From NCBI RefSeq assembly GCF_004011695.2, contig NC_082417.1, forward strand, positions 620,001 through 684,000: a stretch of 64,000 nucleotides of DNA. The letters are read 5' to 3'. Positions within the stretch are counted from its first letter, which is position 1. Each line of letters starts with the position of its first letter. A model generated the notes under the pieces. The model did no database searches, had not been told where the DNA came from, and worked only from the letters and a program-made list of their open reading frames with translations. The translations under genes were made by a program, and so were the position numbers. Positions 12,537-23,300 of the stretch are shown one piece after another. This stretch comes from Ascochyta rabiei. Its lineage: Eukaryota > Ascomycota > Dothideomycetes > Pleosporales > Didymellaceae.

Positions 12537-13210
12537 CAGGGCTGAGCGTTGGCAGGCTGGCACAGGCTTCATGATGGAATGACGGCCGGGCGGTGCATGC
12601 CGTGAGCCACAACGGCCGTGTGTTGAGCAGGCGTCAGGCCATGTTGGCAGCGTGTTAGCAGCGTGTTAGCAGCACAATCCTGGAAGCCTGATGATGGCAC
12701 TGTGGAGAGACACTCCGGCGCTGGTGTGATTGGCGCCCATTCCTTGCACCTTGCAGCAACGGTAGAGACGTCATCTGCGAGCGTTTCATTGCTGGGAGGG
12801 GGGGGGTGCCCAGGTGCCGGTCCCGCGGCTCTCCAAACCCTAGGGCGTCGCTAGCAGCCCGCCAGCAAGGATGAGGCCTCGCGTGTCCAACGTGGCCGAG
12901 GTGGATCGAATTGAACGGAGCGGCGTGGAGCCCGGCGACGACCTGGTTAGGGGGCAGTTCAGCGATGCGCAGGATGAGCGTGTGCTGGTGTAATATTAGC
13001 AAAGAGTTTTTCAGCGAGCCTTGCTGCTTCCAGGAGAAGCGCGCCAAGCCCGTCGCCGTTTTCTCGACGCCGGAGTGTACCTGCCACAAAACGAGCGTTC
13101 CTTCCACCAGAGCTATCCGTCGTTGCCGTGCGCACTACTCACTTCCAAACTTACAAAGGAGACCCAGGACACAGTCACGACGCCTCCAACGCCCTCGCCC
13201 GCCTGCCTTA

Positions 13211-13262
13211 CTGTCTGCCTGTCTGCCTGTCTGCCTGTCTGCCTGTCTGCCTGTCTGCCTGC
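13211..13262. repeat. (CTGTCTGC)n 8-bp tandem repeat
   Basis: Six or so near-perfect copies of an 8-mer, upstream of the phospholipase C gene, probably within its transcribed leader. Confidence 0.9.
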
Positions 13263-13820
13263 CTCGCCTCGACCTCACACCATCTCATCATTGGCGGCCT
13301 ACTGCTTTGCGCAAACAAACGCTGTCCACGTTCCACGGCCTTCGACTGGTTGATTTTGCAAACAACCGCATTCGGCATCCAAGCACCCAAGCATCCAAGC
13401 ATCCAATCCAGCCCCCACCAGCGGCGCTCCGTAGCCACTACCCAAAATACACTACCCCAGTCGTGTCTGCGCCTGCACGCCTGCACACCTGCACGTCGCT
13501 GCAAGAAATTCCTCTCAGCAACCCGCCTCACCAGCTGACCTGCGTCCCATACGCTCTTTGCCTGCGCGCCCGCCCAGCGCGCTTGTGCACCCCGAACCGT
13601 CTTAGCCGAAGACGCAACGCAGCCTACCGCCGTCAATCTCACGATGCACGAAAGCTCGTAGCTCATGCTCACCTAGGACCCCAGCTGGCTGTTGATCCTC
13701 GTTTGCTTTTATTCCCCATTGGCGCCCGCTCGCCGTGTCCACTCCTTCAGTTACTCATCTACGCCATGAAGAAGCACTAGCCCTGCCTCCCGCTACCCCT
13801 TCTGCATTGTTCCAGCAAAT

Positions 13821-16800
13821 ATGTCGTTACTCAGCGACTCGTTCACCAGGCCGCGAATGCCCTCGCCTTCCCCCAGTTTCGCACGCATGACCGCCGCCAT
13901 CAGCATTCCCAGCTCCAGAGGCAGCCCAGCTTCCACGCCCTCCTATCTCAATGGCTCTCTCCAGTCGACCCCCGAGGGCATGGTGCCTATGATATCGAGC
14001 TCGCTTCCAGCCGTGCCGTCGTACAGTCTTCCCGAATCCCTTCTGCCGCCGCCGCCAATGACAGCTGCCCCTACCTCGTCTCCCTCCGCCATGGCCGAGG
14101 CTCTAGGCAAGGGACCCGGCTTGATTCGAAGGGTCAGCCGCGGTGCCCAGGGCATTCCAAATCGCTTCCGCCGGAACAACTCACAAGCACACCGGGACAG
14201 AAGTCAGGGACCAGTCGTCATGCGCCGACGCAGCGACAGCAGGACTGCTGCTGACGGCGAGGCCTGCGTCTCCGACTTTGACGCCTTCGAGGAGGAAGAG
14301 GCCATCGATGATGTCTATGGCGAGCCCATCAATGCGCTGGGCATCTCGAGCACACAGCCTAGCGTCAGCTCCATACCCGATTCCACCGTCGTAGCCCCGG
14401 TGCGCAACTCTCGCCTTGAACAAGGCACTGTGTTGAGGAAGGTTACCAAGAAGGACAAGAAAGAAATCAACCTGCGTCTCGATCTGGAATCCGCAAAGGT
14501 GTTTTGGGACCCTTCTCGACCGTCCAAATGCTTTTACATTGACGATGTAAGAGAAATTCGCTCAGGTCCCGAGGCTAGACACTACCGTGAGGAAGTTGGC
14601 CTCTCAGAAAACTGGGCCCCGTACTGGTTCACGATTGTATACACAGACACATCTCGAACCAAGGGCCGCATACGGACCATGCACCTCATTGCACCTGATG
14701 TCGGTGTGTTCAACATGTGGACGGAAACGCTCGAATCGGTGTCACGCAATCGTATTGACATGATGGCCGGCCTGCTTGGCTTTGCAGACAAGAGCGCTAA
14801 GCTTGTGTGGCAACGCGAGATGAAGAAGCGCTCGAATGGTGTCGATGCTCCGGATTCCTTGGACTTCCCCAGTACCATTGAGTTGTGCCGTAGCCTGCAC
14901 ATCAACTGCACCGAGGCCACGCTTCGTATCTACTTCAACAAGGCCGACACTCTGCAGACAGGCCGGCTGAACCAAACACAATTCTTGTACTTTGTCAGGC
15001 GTCTGAAGGAGCGCAAGGACATCAAACAGATCTACAAGTCCTTTCAATCAGGATCGAAAGTGGAAATGGACAAAAACACCTTCTTCTCGTTCTTGCAGCA
15101 CGAACAGGGCATCGATGTTAACGAGGACATGGAGCACTGGACCAGCACCTTCGAGAAGTTTGCACGTGCTACAAAGACCAAGGCGACCCCAACAGAAGGT
15201 GGCGAGATCCCGTTGCCCCCAACGATGAGCTTCCCTGCCTTCCAGACCTTCTTGGTTTCGCCTGCCAACTCCATTCTCAAGCCCGTCGACAAAGACCTGC
15301 AGCTCAACCGTCCTCTGAATGAGTATTTCATCTCGTGTTCGCACAACACCTATCTTCTCGGACGTCAGGTCGCAGGCGAATCAAGCACCGAAGCGTACAT
15401 CACTGCCCTCCAGAAGGGATGTCGATGCATCGAAATTGACTGCTGGGACGGTAGTGACGGCAAGCCTGTCGTCATGCATGGCCGCACCTTGACCACTAGT
15501 ATCTCATTTCACGACACAATCAAGGTCGTCAACAAGTATGCCTTTGTCGAGTCCGAGTACCCCCTCATCTTGTCGCTAGAGGTACATTGTACCGCTGATC
15601 AACAAGCGTCAATGGTCAAGACCATGTGTGAGGAGTTCGGCGACAAACTGGTCCTCAAGCCTCTAGACTTCGAGTCTCAGACGTTGCCTTCTCCAGAAGA
15701 GTTGAAGAACAGGATCTTGATCAAGGTTAAGGCTGCTTCGGAAGAGCTGGACGCTAGAGCTCTAACCAACGAGCTCACAACACGAAGACGAGAACGCAGC
15801 TTCAGTTCGCCTTGGTCTCGCCCCATCCAAATGAACGATAATGCCATCCCCAACGCACCTCTCGTCCCAAGCCCACCTTCGATGAGTCCCCCAGAACGTG
15901 CGGCCATGTTCTGGGCATCGCCTCGTACCTCTACCACTTCAACGAACAACACCGTCCCTACCTCGGCGCTCGTCAGCTCAGCTGAAGACAGTGATAGCCC
16001 GCAAGTGACTGCAGCCGAGGAACGCAAAAAGCCAAAGAAGACCAAAACAAGCAATATTACCAGGCTTCTTGGGGATCTCGGTGTCTACACCAAAGGCTAC
16101 AAATTTACCGACTTTACTTCCAGCGATGCGCAGACGTTTAACCACATCTTCTCCGTCAACGAACGTGGCTTCGAGAAGATGACCAAGCCTGGCTCACGTG
16201 AGAAGCACCTGCTTGAGGCGCACAACATGCGATGCCTGATGCGTGTCTACCCTCACGCTTTCCGAATCAACTCCTCTAACTTTGATCCTCTAAAATTCTG
16301 GAGGCGCGGAGTACAGATGGCTGCTCTCAACTGGCAAACGTACGACCTCGGACAGCAGCTCAACGAAGCCATGTTCGCAAGTGGCAACGACCGTACAGGC
16401 TACGTATTGAAGCCTGCTGATTTACGCCTGGAGCAAACTCCTACCCAAGGCCAAAACAAAGCTCCTAAAAAGGAGGTCAAATTTGCTGTGAGGATCATCT
16501 CGGCCCAGCAGCTACCTCGTCCTAGGGGTCTTTCCCAAGACGCCAACATCAACCCCTATGTTGAGTTTGAGATGTACAGTGCCGAAGACAATGGTGCTAA
16601 CGCTGTCGGTGTTGGTGGGCAAGACGCTTCTGCGCGTAATGGGCACTCGGGTATTGGCAATCCACTGCGCAAGCGCACTCGCATAGTCGAGGGCAACGGA
16701 TACAACCCAGTGTTCGACAGCGAGCTGCAGTTGACCGTTCGCACGCGATTCCCTAGTCTAGTCTTTGTGCGCTGGACTGTCTGGAATTCACTCGATGCTC

Positions 16801-17180
16801 GCACTACCAACCATGCTCCGCTAGCGACCTTCACGGCTAAGCTCAACAGTATTCAACAAGGCTACCGCCATCTGCCCTTGTTCGACAGCAATGGCGAACA
16901 GTACTTGTTTTCGACATTGTTCTGCCAGATCAAGAAGCAGGACATCATCGATGCGCCAGAGCAAGTGCTGGAACGTACTGGTTCTCGCAGGTCTTCCATT
17001 GAGCCTGCCAGTCCTTCTATCGAAGCCATAAACGCCAACCCGAAGCGCAGTTTCGTCAGACGCTTGATAAGTCGGGCTCCTAGCGAGCGTAGCAAGCGCA
17101 GAGAGGAGCGCATAACTAGCGAGTCTCGCGAGTCAGACCTAGACTCGATAAGTCGCTCCAGCACATTCGAGCGGCAATAA
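13821..17180 (+). CDS. PLC1: Phosphoinositide-specific phospholipase C (PLC1-like)
   Basis: Hydrolyses PtdIns(4,5)P2 to diacylglycerol and inositol trisphosphate at the plasma membrane, calcium dependent. The 1119-residue single-exon protein has a Ser/Pro-rich N-terminus (about 1-200) and a PH-like domain (about 205-320, GTVLRKVTKKDKKE to the ESVSRNRID helix). EF-hand-like helices follow (about 340-480). The catalytic X domain (about 490-640) carries both histidines: H508 in SCSHNTYL and H553 in VVMHGRTL, with metal-binding EIDCWDG between them. After a Ser/Thr-rich linker come the Y domain (about 740-855) and a C2 domain (about 885-1030, FAVRIISAQQLPRPRG). The tail is basic and Arg/Ser-rich. 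Domain order matches delta-type/fungal PLC and all key residues are present. The start is the first ATG after the C-rich leader. Confidence 0.96.
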   Translation: MSLLSDSFTRPRMPSPSPSFARMTAAISIPSSRGSPASTPSYLNGSLQSTPEGMVPMISSSLPAVPSYSLPESLLPPPPMTAAPTSSPSAMAEALGKGPGLIRRVSRGAQGIPNRFRRNNSQAHRDRSQGPVVMRRRSDSRTAADGEACVSDFDAFEEEEAIDDVYGEPINALGISSTQPSVSSIPDSTVVAPVRNSRLEQGTVLRKVTKKDKKEINLRLDLESAKVFWDPSRPSKCFYIDDVREIRSGPEARHYREEVGLSENWAPYWFTIVYTDTSRTKGRIRTMHLIAPDVGVFNMWTETLESVSRNRIDMMAGLLGFADKSAKLVWQREMKKRSNGVDAPDSLDFPSTIELCRSLHINCTEATLRIYFNKADTLQTGRLNQTQFLYFVRRLKERKDIKQIYKSFQSGSKVEMDKNTFFSFLQHEQGIDVNEDMEHWTSTFEKFARATKTKATPTEGGEIPLPPTMSFPAFQTFLVSPANSILKPVDKDLQLNRPLNEYFISCSHNTYLLGRQVAGESSTEAYITALQKGCRCIEIDCWDGSDGKPVVMHGRTLTTSISFHDTIKVVNKYAFVESEYPLILSLEVHCTADQQASMVKTMCEEFGDKLVLKPLDFESQTLPSPEELKNRILIKVKAASEELDARALTNELTTRRRERSFSSPWSRPIQMNDNAIPNAPLVPSPPSMSPPERAAMFWASPRTSTTSTNNTVPTSALVSSAEDSDSPQVTAAEERKKPKKTKTSNITRLLGDLGVYTKGYKFTDFTSSDAQTFNHIFSVNERGFEKMTKPGSREKHLLEAHNMRCLMRVYPHAFRINSSNFDPLKFWRRGVQMAALNWQTYDLGQQLNEAMFASGNDRTGYVLKPADLRLEQTPTQGQNKAPKKEVKFAVRIISAQQLPRPRGLSQDANINPYVEFEMYSAEDNGANAVGVGGQDASARNGHSGIGNPLRKRTRIVEGNGYNPVFDSELQLTVRTRFPSLVFVRWTVWNSLDARTTNHAPLATFTAKLNSIQQGYRHLPLFDSNGEQYLFSTLFCQIKKQDIIDAPEQVLERTGSRRSSIEPASPSIEAINANPKRSFVRRLISRAPSERSKRREERITSESRESDLDSISRSSTFERQ

Positions 17181-18994
17181 GCGCTTGTAGACGTAACCCC
17201 CCACCCAGCTGACGACGACGTCTACGACGTCCCAGGCCATTGCCACGCGTCTCCACAACCAGGACCAGCTGTTGTTGTATCCCGCATATTTTACTTGTAC
17301 GATTTTCATCCTGGTATTTTCTGGTGTTCCGGACGCAGCCAAGCTTTGTTGTAGCTCACGCCACGGCAGGAACCGTTTCTTGTTTTCATCTACTTCTCTC
17401 GGGCATGATGTCCACATCGAGTCACCAGCACCGCGCCCACATCATTTGCTCATTCGCTCCTATGGATGCGTCATTGCGCGTGCGCCTGGCAATTACTCAC
17501 ATCGATGCCTGAGCTTTGCTCTATTTCAGATCCTGTCAATCAGACAGTGATCTTTGCTTACTTTACCTTTGCATCTCACATATACCCTTTCCGTTGCTTG
17601 CATTTAGGTTGTATTAGGGTCGTTGGCGCAGGGCTATACAAGGATCATTCTGCACGTCTGCGGCCACGGCATCTTGAGCAACACTTTGGCGATATCCTAG
17701 AATTGTTTTTTCTTACCTGAGCTTCACTGCTCCGTCGTTCCGACACCTGTTGTATTCTCATCATCTCCTTTGTTACTTCCGTACATCCACGAAGCTACGA
17801 CTCCACCTTCGATTCGAATCTGCATACACTATTTACCCGTAGCAAGCGCTCGGGGACCAACCAAAAGGGGGTTAAATTAGGATTCTGCGGTTGCCCATCT
17901 GTCGATTTTCTCTTTTCAGTTGCTCGGGACCAGTTCCCTTCGACGCGCACACATGCAGGACAGTTTTTCGACACAGCAGACATTGCCTCTCACTTGGATC
18001 AGGGCCAGGCCGGCCTGGTTAGGCTAGCACGAGGGGCGACGTTGCTGGATGCACCCCTCGGTCCTTCCCGAGCATTCGCGAGGATTCTCGCTTTCAAAAC
18101 TCGTAAAGGATAAACGGAAATGGAAGTACACCAGCTACGTAATAGCTCAAGGGCCAACATAGAAATGATACCATCAGGCTTCTCCTTGAATGCCGACCCT
18201 TCCTTGTCAGATTGCCATGCGACCTCTTCAGCGACCACCTTCCAACTGAATGACCTGTGCCGCACGGTACTCATTGTGATCATCACCGCCTTTCTTTTCT
18301 GCGCACGAGCGAGAGCTGCGCGTTCTCTGACGGGTGTCGCCGTTGCAATAGCTCATCGAAGATTTACATTGACGTGTCTAGCTTCCGTCACTCCATCACT
18401 AGCATGGTTTATTTGACCGTTCCCAACTGCCAGCGCATGCACTAAGCAATTGCGCCGAATCGCGTTTCCAGGGAGGGCAACAACCATCAGAAGTCCTACC
18501 ACCTTCATGCGACAGCAATCACCAAGGGCAAAGGCAAAAGCAGAGGACCGAGAAAAGCAAAGATGGAAGACCTCCAACCCTCGACGGTGAAGTAGCCGAG
18601 GAGCTCCGGCGGCACTCAAGTTCCGCGCTGATGGTTGCGAGTGCGGGAACCGTTGTTCCCCCGCACCACGGCACGTTCTGGATGCACATGGGGCGGCGGG
18701 TTCTCCGCAAGCCATGCGCAAGCGTCGCTTGGCTGTGTGGATGCGGCAGGTTCTGTGGATGTGTGCCTTGCTGCCTGCTTGGCTGGACTCCTTGTTGGCG
18801 TGACGCATCACAGCCCGCGTCTTTTTATTTTTATGTTTTTTCTTCCAGCTTTGAGAAGAAAGGAAAGGTGGAGCGGATGCACGCATACCTGCATGCAGAC
18901 TTGCAGGCGTGAGGTGTGGCTGTGAGAGCGGCAGTTTGGCTGTGCTTGTGTCATGGAAGTGAGGCTTTGGGTAAGTGGGTTTTCTCGCACGCTG

Positions 18995-19038
18995 CGTGCA
19001 TGCATGGATGCACGGATGTATGCATGCATGCATGATGC
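18995..19038. repeat. TGCATGCA-rich palindromic repeat
   Basis: Overlapping TGCATGCA palindromes and GGATG variants form a short self-complementary tract. No function is implied by the context. Confidence 0.7.
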
Positions 19039-20668
19039 TACATGTCGTGATCATTGGAGCCAATGTTACCCCCACGCTCCTTCGAAATCAAGGTTCTCTG
19101 CTCGGTGCATAAGCGGCCTGTGTTTCCTGGAGGAGCACTACGCCACGGTGGTTCGAAAAGTCCTTCCCGTCGTAAACGTATCGACAGGGTCAGGCTGACT
19201 TGCATACATGCCATCCTCTCCCCGTAATGGTGTCATCCTGCAGGATGTACAGGCACGAGCCGCTGATCTGGAACAGCTGCTGGGTACCGCGATAGTTCCG
19301 GGCAGCGGCGGAGGTGGTGAAATATTGGTTCTTCGCTGTTGGCTGGGAGGGTTTTCCGGACTGCACACAGCATATCCACATGATGATCGATCAGCACGGC
19401 GATGGGCGACGTGGCTTTGATTTTGCTGTCAGGAACTCCAGGCGGAGTTGCAGTCGGCCTTGTACACGGGGCTTGATTTCGTGCGTGGTGCTAAGAGCGG
19501 TCAGAATCAGATCAGATTGTGTTACGCTTTCATCGGTGAGGTTGAACGGTGAGCTGAACCTCGAGATTGATGGACGGTTAGTAATGACGATATTGACTCA
19601 AGTTTGAATCTGAAATAGGCATGCCTGTACGTAGAACAGAAGCAAGAGTAGCCTGACAAACTGCATCTAAATCCATGTCACACCTACAGGTGATTTTTCC
19701 TTGCCTGTCACCACACTATGCGTTATCCGCTGATCATGTAGTTTGAGAACAATAGTGTGCAGCATTGGCCTTGGTGAACCGGGTTTGGGCATGATTTGTA
19801 GATCGCCGCCTCGTTCTTGAGTTGCAGAAGACGAGAGAAGCAGCTGTTGCACGTAGCGGGGTAGACCTCAGATATGCTCGTACGACACAGCGTGCACTCG
19901 CAGCTCTATATCTGGCTTATGTGGTTCGATAGAGACTGATTCATCGCAGCAGCTTATCCAAATTACCTGATCCTGTACGAGTAGGCTGCATAGATTGGAG
20001 TAGTGCGATGTTTTTCCGGTCAAGTACTTTCTTGTGTCAACGTGGATATGCTTGCATACTTACTGCAATGCACAAGTTGATCAGCAGACCACAGTGTATG
20101 CTCTGAGCAGTATGCTTACACCATGCCTCCATCTACGAGTTGCCTTGGACTTGCTAGCTCGAGTATGTGACCCTCTGCTGCTATTCGTCCGTCACCTTTT
20201 CGAAAACCGCCCCCACTGACGTTTCCTGCACTGACTATGCAGTGTTCTATCTCGAGGTTGCTTTCGTTCGCAGCATGCAAGGTTAGCCGCACTGCAATGC
20301 AGTGTGATAGCCTGCAACTGCGGCAGGATTATCTTGCAAGCCAAGGCTGCAGGGCGTACAGCGTTTTGCTGCTGATTGATGCTCTGGCAGACTACATGCT
20401 GCTGTGTCATGCTGTTGGCGGGAAGCTGTGTGGTCAGTGTCAGAACCACGTAGCTACGGCCAAAGGCGCGTTTGGCGCCTGCACCGCTCGAGGCACAAGT
20501 TGACTGGTAGACTGATCCCTGCATTGTCATGCGTATCTACTGTGTAAGCTGTGCACCATTTGTACCCCACAAGGAGCTCTTAGATCTGGTGCGATCGACC
20601 GACCTTTGCCGCAGGCGTTGTTCGCTTTGCAGCCCCAGTCCACAAGCTTAGGCTAGCCTGGTCGAGCA

Positions 20669-20890
20669 TCAGAGGATAGCTGGTGCACGTTCTGCATCCT
20701 TAGCTTTGTACAGCGCAATCTCACGATCAATATTGGCCCAGTGCAAGGTCCACTGAGTGAACGAAGAGTCCAGCTTGGTGACGTGGAATTGGAGAAAACC
20801 TCGAAGTGGCGAGATGGAAGCGAATGTATGGGACGATGAGTCGAAAGTGTGAAAGAAACTCAGCCGTATCGCCAGAGCGACGCGAAGATG
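20669..20890 (-). other. Coding-like open frame on the minus strand, possible exon or relic
   Basis: A minus-strand frame is open from about 20890 to a TGA at 20669-20671. Its last 35 codons read like real protein with fungal codon preference (for example WANIDREIALYKAKDAER near 20690-20740). No start codon, partner exon or family could be recognised, so it may be the last exon of an unseen gene or a gene remnant. Confidence 0.25.
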
Positions 20891-21151
20891 GAGACATGAA
20901 GCGGAAGCGCTGCAGTTCAGACGCTAGGGCTAGGCTGAATTTTGACGCTGGCACAGACGGGAACGCGAAGGACGGCTATCAAAAGCAACAAGATCATTGT
21001 ATGGGACTAGTCCTTAACGACAGAAGCAGAATATTTACAAATCGACACGAACAAAAGAAAGTCTGCTTGCAGGATTTTGAGTGTCGACGGCCCAGCCAGA
21101 TGTCTCCCCACAACAGGCACGCATACACACACGGCAAAAAAGAAATCGTAT

Positions 21152-21237
21152 CTCTCCGACGGGGAATCGAACCCCGGCCTCCTGCGAGCTGTCCTGTGGA
21201 TGACAAGCAGAAATACTGACCACTATACTATCGAAGA
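21152..21237 (-). tRNA. tRNA-Asp (GTC anticodon) with 14-nt intron
   Basis: The minus strand folds as a complete cloverleaf. The acceptor TCTTCGA pairs with TCGGAGA, followed by discriminator G. The D arm is the GTATAGTGGTCAGTAT segment. The anticodon stem TCTGC/GCAGG encloses loop TTGTCA..C, and the T arm is CGGGG-TTCGATT-CCCCG. The anticodon is GTC (Asp). A 14-nt intron (21187-21200) follows A37, the standard position for eukaryotic tRNA introns. Without it the tRNA is 72 nt. Protein frames crossing this locus are artefacts of the tRNA sequence. Confidence 0.95.
21187..21200 (-). other. tRNA-Asp intron
   Basis: Fourteen nucleotides inserted between positions 37 and 38 of the tRNA-Asp anticodon loop. 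Removing them restores a seven-base loop with GTC in the middle. Confidence 0.85.
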
Positions 21238-21428
21238 TATCCAACTTTTGAGCTGGGAAGAGATGTGATCGATGAAGGTGGGACAAAATGTGTCGTTTAT
21301 ATCCTAACAACAGAATTTGCTTCTCGCTAGAGACACCTGACCATCAGGAATATTCTCAACTTACAATCTCAATACATGTATGTCTTCATATACAACAGTG
21401 AGTTCTTTTTCCACGTTCCGGACCAGCA

Positions 21429-22064
21429 TCACCGTTTCCTCTTCTTGCTTCTCACGGGGGCGATGCTCCGTGCAAGGGCCACATTATCAATGTCCTCGAC
21501 CTCGTCCACGAACCATTTCGTGACGGTGATAATAACATGCTCCGCCTTTGGCCAAAGAAAGTTTTCTTCGTACAGCTTCACATATCCGTAGTAGTTCCCG
21601 TGTTCGTCAATGTGCTGTTCCCCGAGCCTGGAGTCTGTTTCTTCGCGCAGATACTTCTTGGCGAGGTTTTTGGCTGCCGTGTTGGCACCGGACTGCGTGC
21701 TGTGTATGCTGTGTATTCGATTGTACCCAACCTCATCGTCAGGGTCGGGCCCAAAACTGTTGTGTTGAACTGCATAAACGTATATCCTTATTTGTGCGGA
21801 TGGAGTTTGTGAGACTGGTGTTTGCAAGGGTGCTGGAGAGGGGGCTGGTAAAGTTGATGGCAAGGGTGCTTGTGACGGTGGTCCTCTGGAGGTTGGTTGT
21901 AAGGTTGGTTGTAGAGGGCCTTGTAATGGGCCTCGAAAGAGTGGTTGTGACGATGGCTGGGAGGGTTGTAACGGGCCTCGAAAGACAGGTTGCAAGGGTG
22001 GCTGTGAAGGTGGTTGTGAAGGAGCCGGTTGTAAGAGCGGATAGGGCTGAAGCCGTCTGCTCAT
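21429..22064 (-). CDS. Hypothetical protein, Pro/Gln repeats plus small C-terminal domain
   Basis: A 211-residue protein of unknown function. Residues 1-95 are low-complexity Pro/Gln/Ser/Leu, with repeated units of the type RGPLQPSQPSSQP. Residues about 100-205 form a charged, aromatic-rich domain beginning IRIYVYAVQHN. It contains the string DEHGNYYGYVKLYEENF, then a short strand-like run ending near WFVDEVED, and a very basic last segment (KKRKR). I chose ATG 22064 because it opens directly on the repeat region. An in-frame ATG at 22322 adds 86 residues of unlike composition. An upstream exon is possible. The C-terminal part looks like a real folded domain that I do not recognise as a named family. 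Confidence 0.6.
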   Translation of the reverse strand: MSRRLQPYPLLQPAPSQPPSQPPLQPVFRGPLQPSQPSSQPLFRGPLQGPLQPTLQPTSRGPPSQAPLPSTLPAPSPAPLQTPVSQTPSAQIRIYVYAVQHNSFGPDPDDEVGYNRIHSIHSTQSGANTAAKNLAKKYLREETDSRLGEQHIDEHGNYYGYVKLYEENFLWPKAEHVIITVTKWFVDEVEDIDNVALARSIAPVRSKKRKR

Positions 22065-22418
22065 AATAACGGTGCCCGGTCTCGGGTTTAGTTTCTGTTT
22101 CGAGAACGCTGATGGTGTGCAATCTGAACACCCGTGAGAGCACTTCTCCGCAAGCAGAAAGCTTACGTCATCATTCTTAGGGAAAAAACTGCAAGGTGTA
22201 CAAGTCATCGTTTTTATCAACTCGATGCATAAAGGTTGCGTTTTGTTATTTCTTGAAAATGTACCCCTACTTTCATGTTCCGCTCTTGCTTCCACAACAT
22301 ATGAACCGTTTCGTAAATACACCCATTCCCAATATCATCTTGACACAGTATTGTGCTTCAACAACAGTACCCATTGTTTCTAGCAATGTCGTTGTAATCT
22401 TCCTCCACTTAATATTGA

Positions 22419-23300
22419 CTACCGTGTTGCATACAGCTCCCGCGGCTTCCCAGCACTATCACAGCTCGCAAACTTCCACCACGTCCAATTCCAACTCCCC
22501 GCGACATTTACTAGTCCCCATCTCACCGGCGCCGGCATTGGCGGCCAATTCGCCCACTTCCTCCCCTCATACGTGGCATCTAAATTCATGAGGAAGAAAG
22601 GCACGACGTCCGTCGTCCCCGCTTTGGTGACCGTCTTCTTGCCCCACGCCTTGAACACTGCCGCTGCAGCATCTTCCTCCAGCGACCCGGAAGCCGGTGC
22701 GGACTTTAGCTCGGCAAAAGACGCAATGGTACTGATCTCCGAATGAAAATGATGATTGAAAGACTCCTGGAACCCGACCATAATCGTCCTCAATATCTCG
22801 CCATCAAAGTCGTTCGGGGTTTTCAATTCCTCGAGATACCTGGCATACTCTGCCAATCCGGTGAGAAAAGACTCGTGCTCCTTGTGCGTCACGCCCCAGA
22901 GCTCGCTGTCTTTGCCACCCAGCACTTCGGCTACTTTGGGGAACAGCCCGGCTTCTTCGTCGTCGTGGTGCGATTTAACAAAGCGGAACCACGTCATGGA
23001 GTACCCCACGAATGCGGCTTTGTCTGCCTCTTGGATGTGTGGCGCTTGGTTGTAGATGGAGTTGTAGCCGCGCAGGATGGCGTTGTGGATGTGCGCCATG
23101 TGCGTCGCGCCGGTGGTGAAAATGTCGGTTTTATTGGTGGCATACTGGGGTGTTGTGACGAGTGCGCATGGTGTGTCGGCCCATGGCTTTTTCGTCGTTG
23201 GTTCGATTGTAGACATCATGAAGGGTGCTCGTTGGAGGAAAACTGCCAAGATCGTGGCCTGGACGATTAGGATGAGGGCGAATTGGTTAGTGCGAGACAT
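22419..23300 (-). CDS. Hemerythrin-like (HHE) domain protein with N-terminal membrane anchor
   Basis: A 293-residue protein of the hemerythrin HHE cation-binding family, whose members bind a di-iron centre in a four-helix bundle. Residues 7-24 are a hydrophobic segment (signal anchor or signal peptide). The bundle spans about 60-200 with the expected histidine/acid ligands: THMAHIHN, VKSHHDDEEAGLFP, THKEHESF and FNHHFHSE, one cluster per helix. The last 70 residues are Trp-rich (KWANWPPMPAPVRWGLVN) and look like the lumenal tail common in fungal members. Single exon. A TATA-like TATATA at 23329-23336 lies about 30 bp before the ATG. The physiological role of these fungal proteins is not established. 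Confidence 0.88.
   Translation of the reverse strand: MSRTNQFALILIVQATILAVFLQRAPFMMSTIEPTTKKPWADTPCALVTTPQYATNKTDIFTTGATHMAHIHNAILRGYNSIYNQAPHIQEADKAAFVGYSMTWFRFVKSHHDDEEAGLFPKVAEVLGGKDSELWGVTHKEHESFLTGLAEYARYLEELKTPNDFDGEILRTIMVGFQESFNHHFHSEISTIASFAELKSAPASGSLEEDAAAAVFKAWGKKTVTKAGTTDVVPFFLMNLDATYEGRKWANWPPMPAPVRWGLVNVAGSWNWTWWKFASCDSAGKPRELYATR

Larger units (their letters stand above)
10859..13820. other. Intergenic region with repeats; likely long PLC1 leader
   Basis: About 3 kb without a supportable gene. It holds several simple repeats listed separately. The last kilobase is C-rich and probably the 5' leader and promoter of the phospholipase gene. A 289-codon open frame at 12911-13780 is made of low-complexity Ser/Pro/Cys translation of repeats and is not called. 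Confidence 0.5.
17181..21151. other. Four-kilobase stretch without a recognised protein gene
   Basis: Begins with the phospholipase 3' region. Open frames are short, overlapping and without domain signal. Two minus-strand patches have coding-like codon use but no complete gene: 19190-19440, and 20669-20890, the latter listed separately. The stretch ends at the tRNA-Asp gene. Confidence 0.5.

Noticed and set aside
12911..13780. 289-codon frame upstream of phospholipase C
   Set aside because: Composed of repeat translation and C-rich leader; ends just before the PLC1 ATG and shows no domain.
20806..21310. Open frames across the tRNA locus (20806-21219 plus, 21035-21310 minus)
   Set aside because: Their apparent conserved part is the tRNA-Asp sequence itself.
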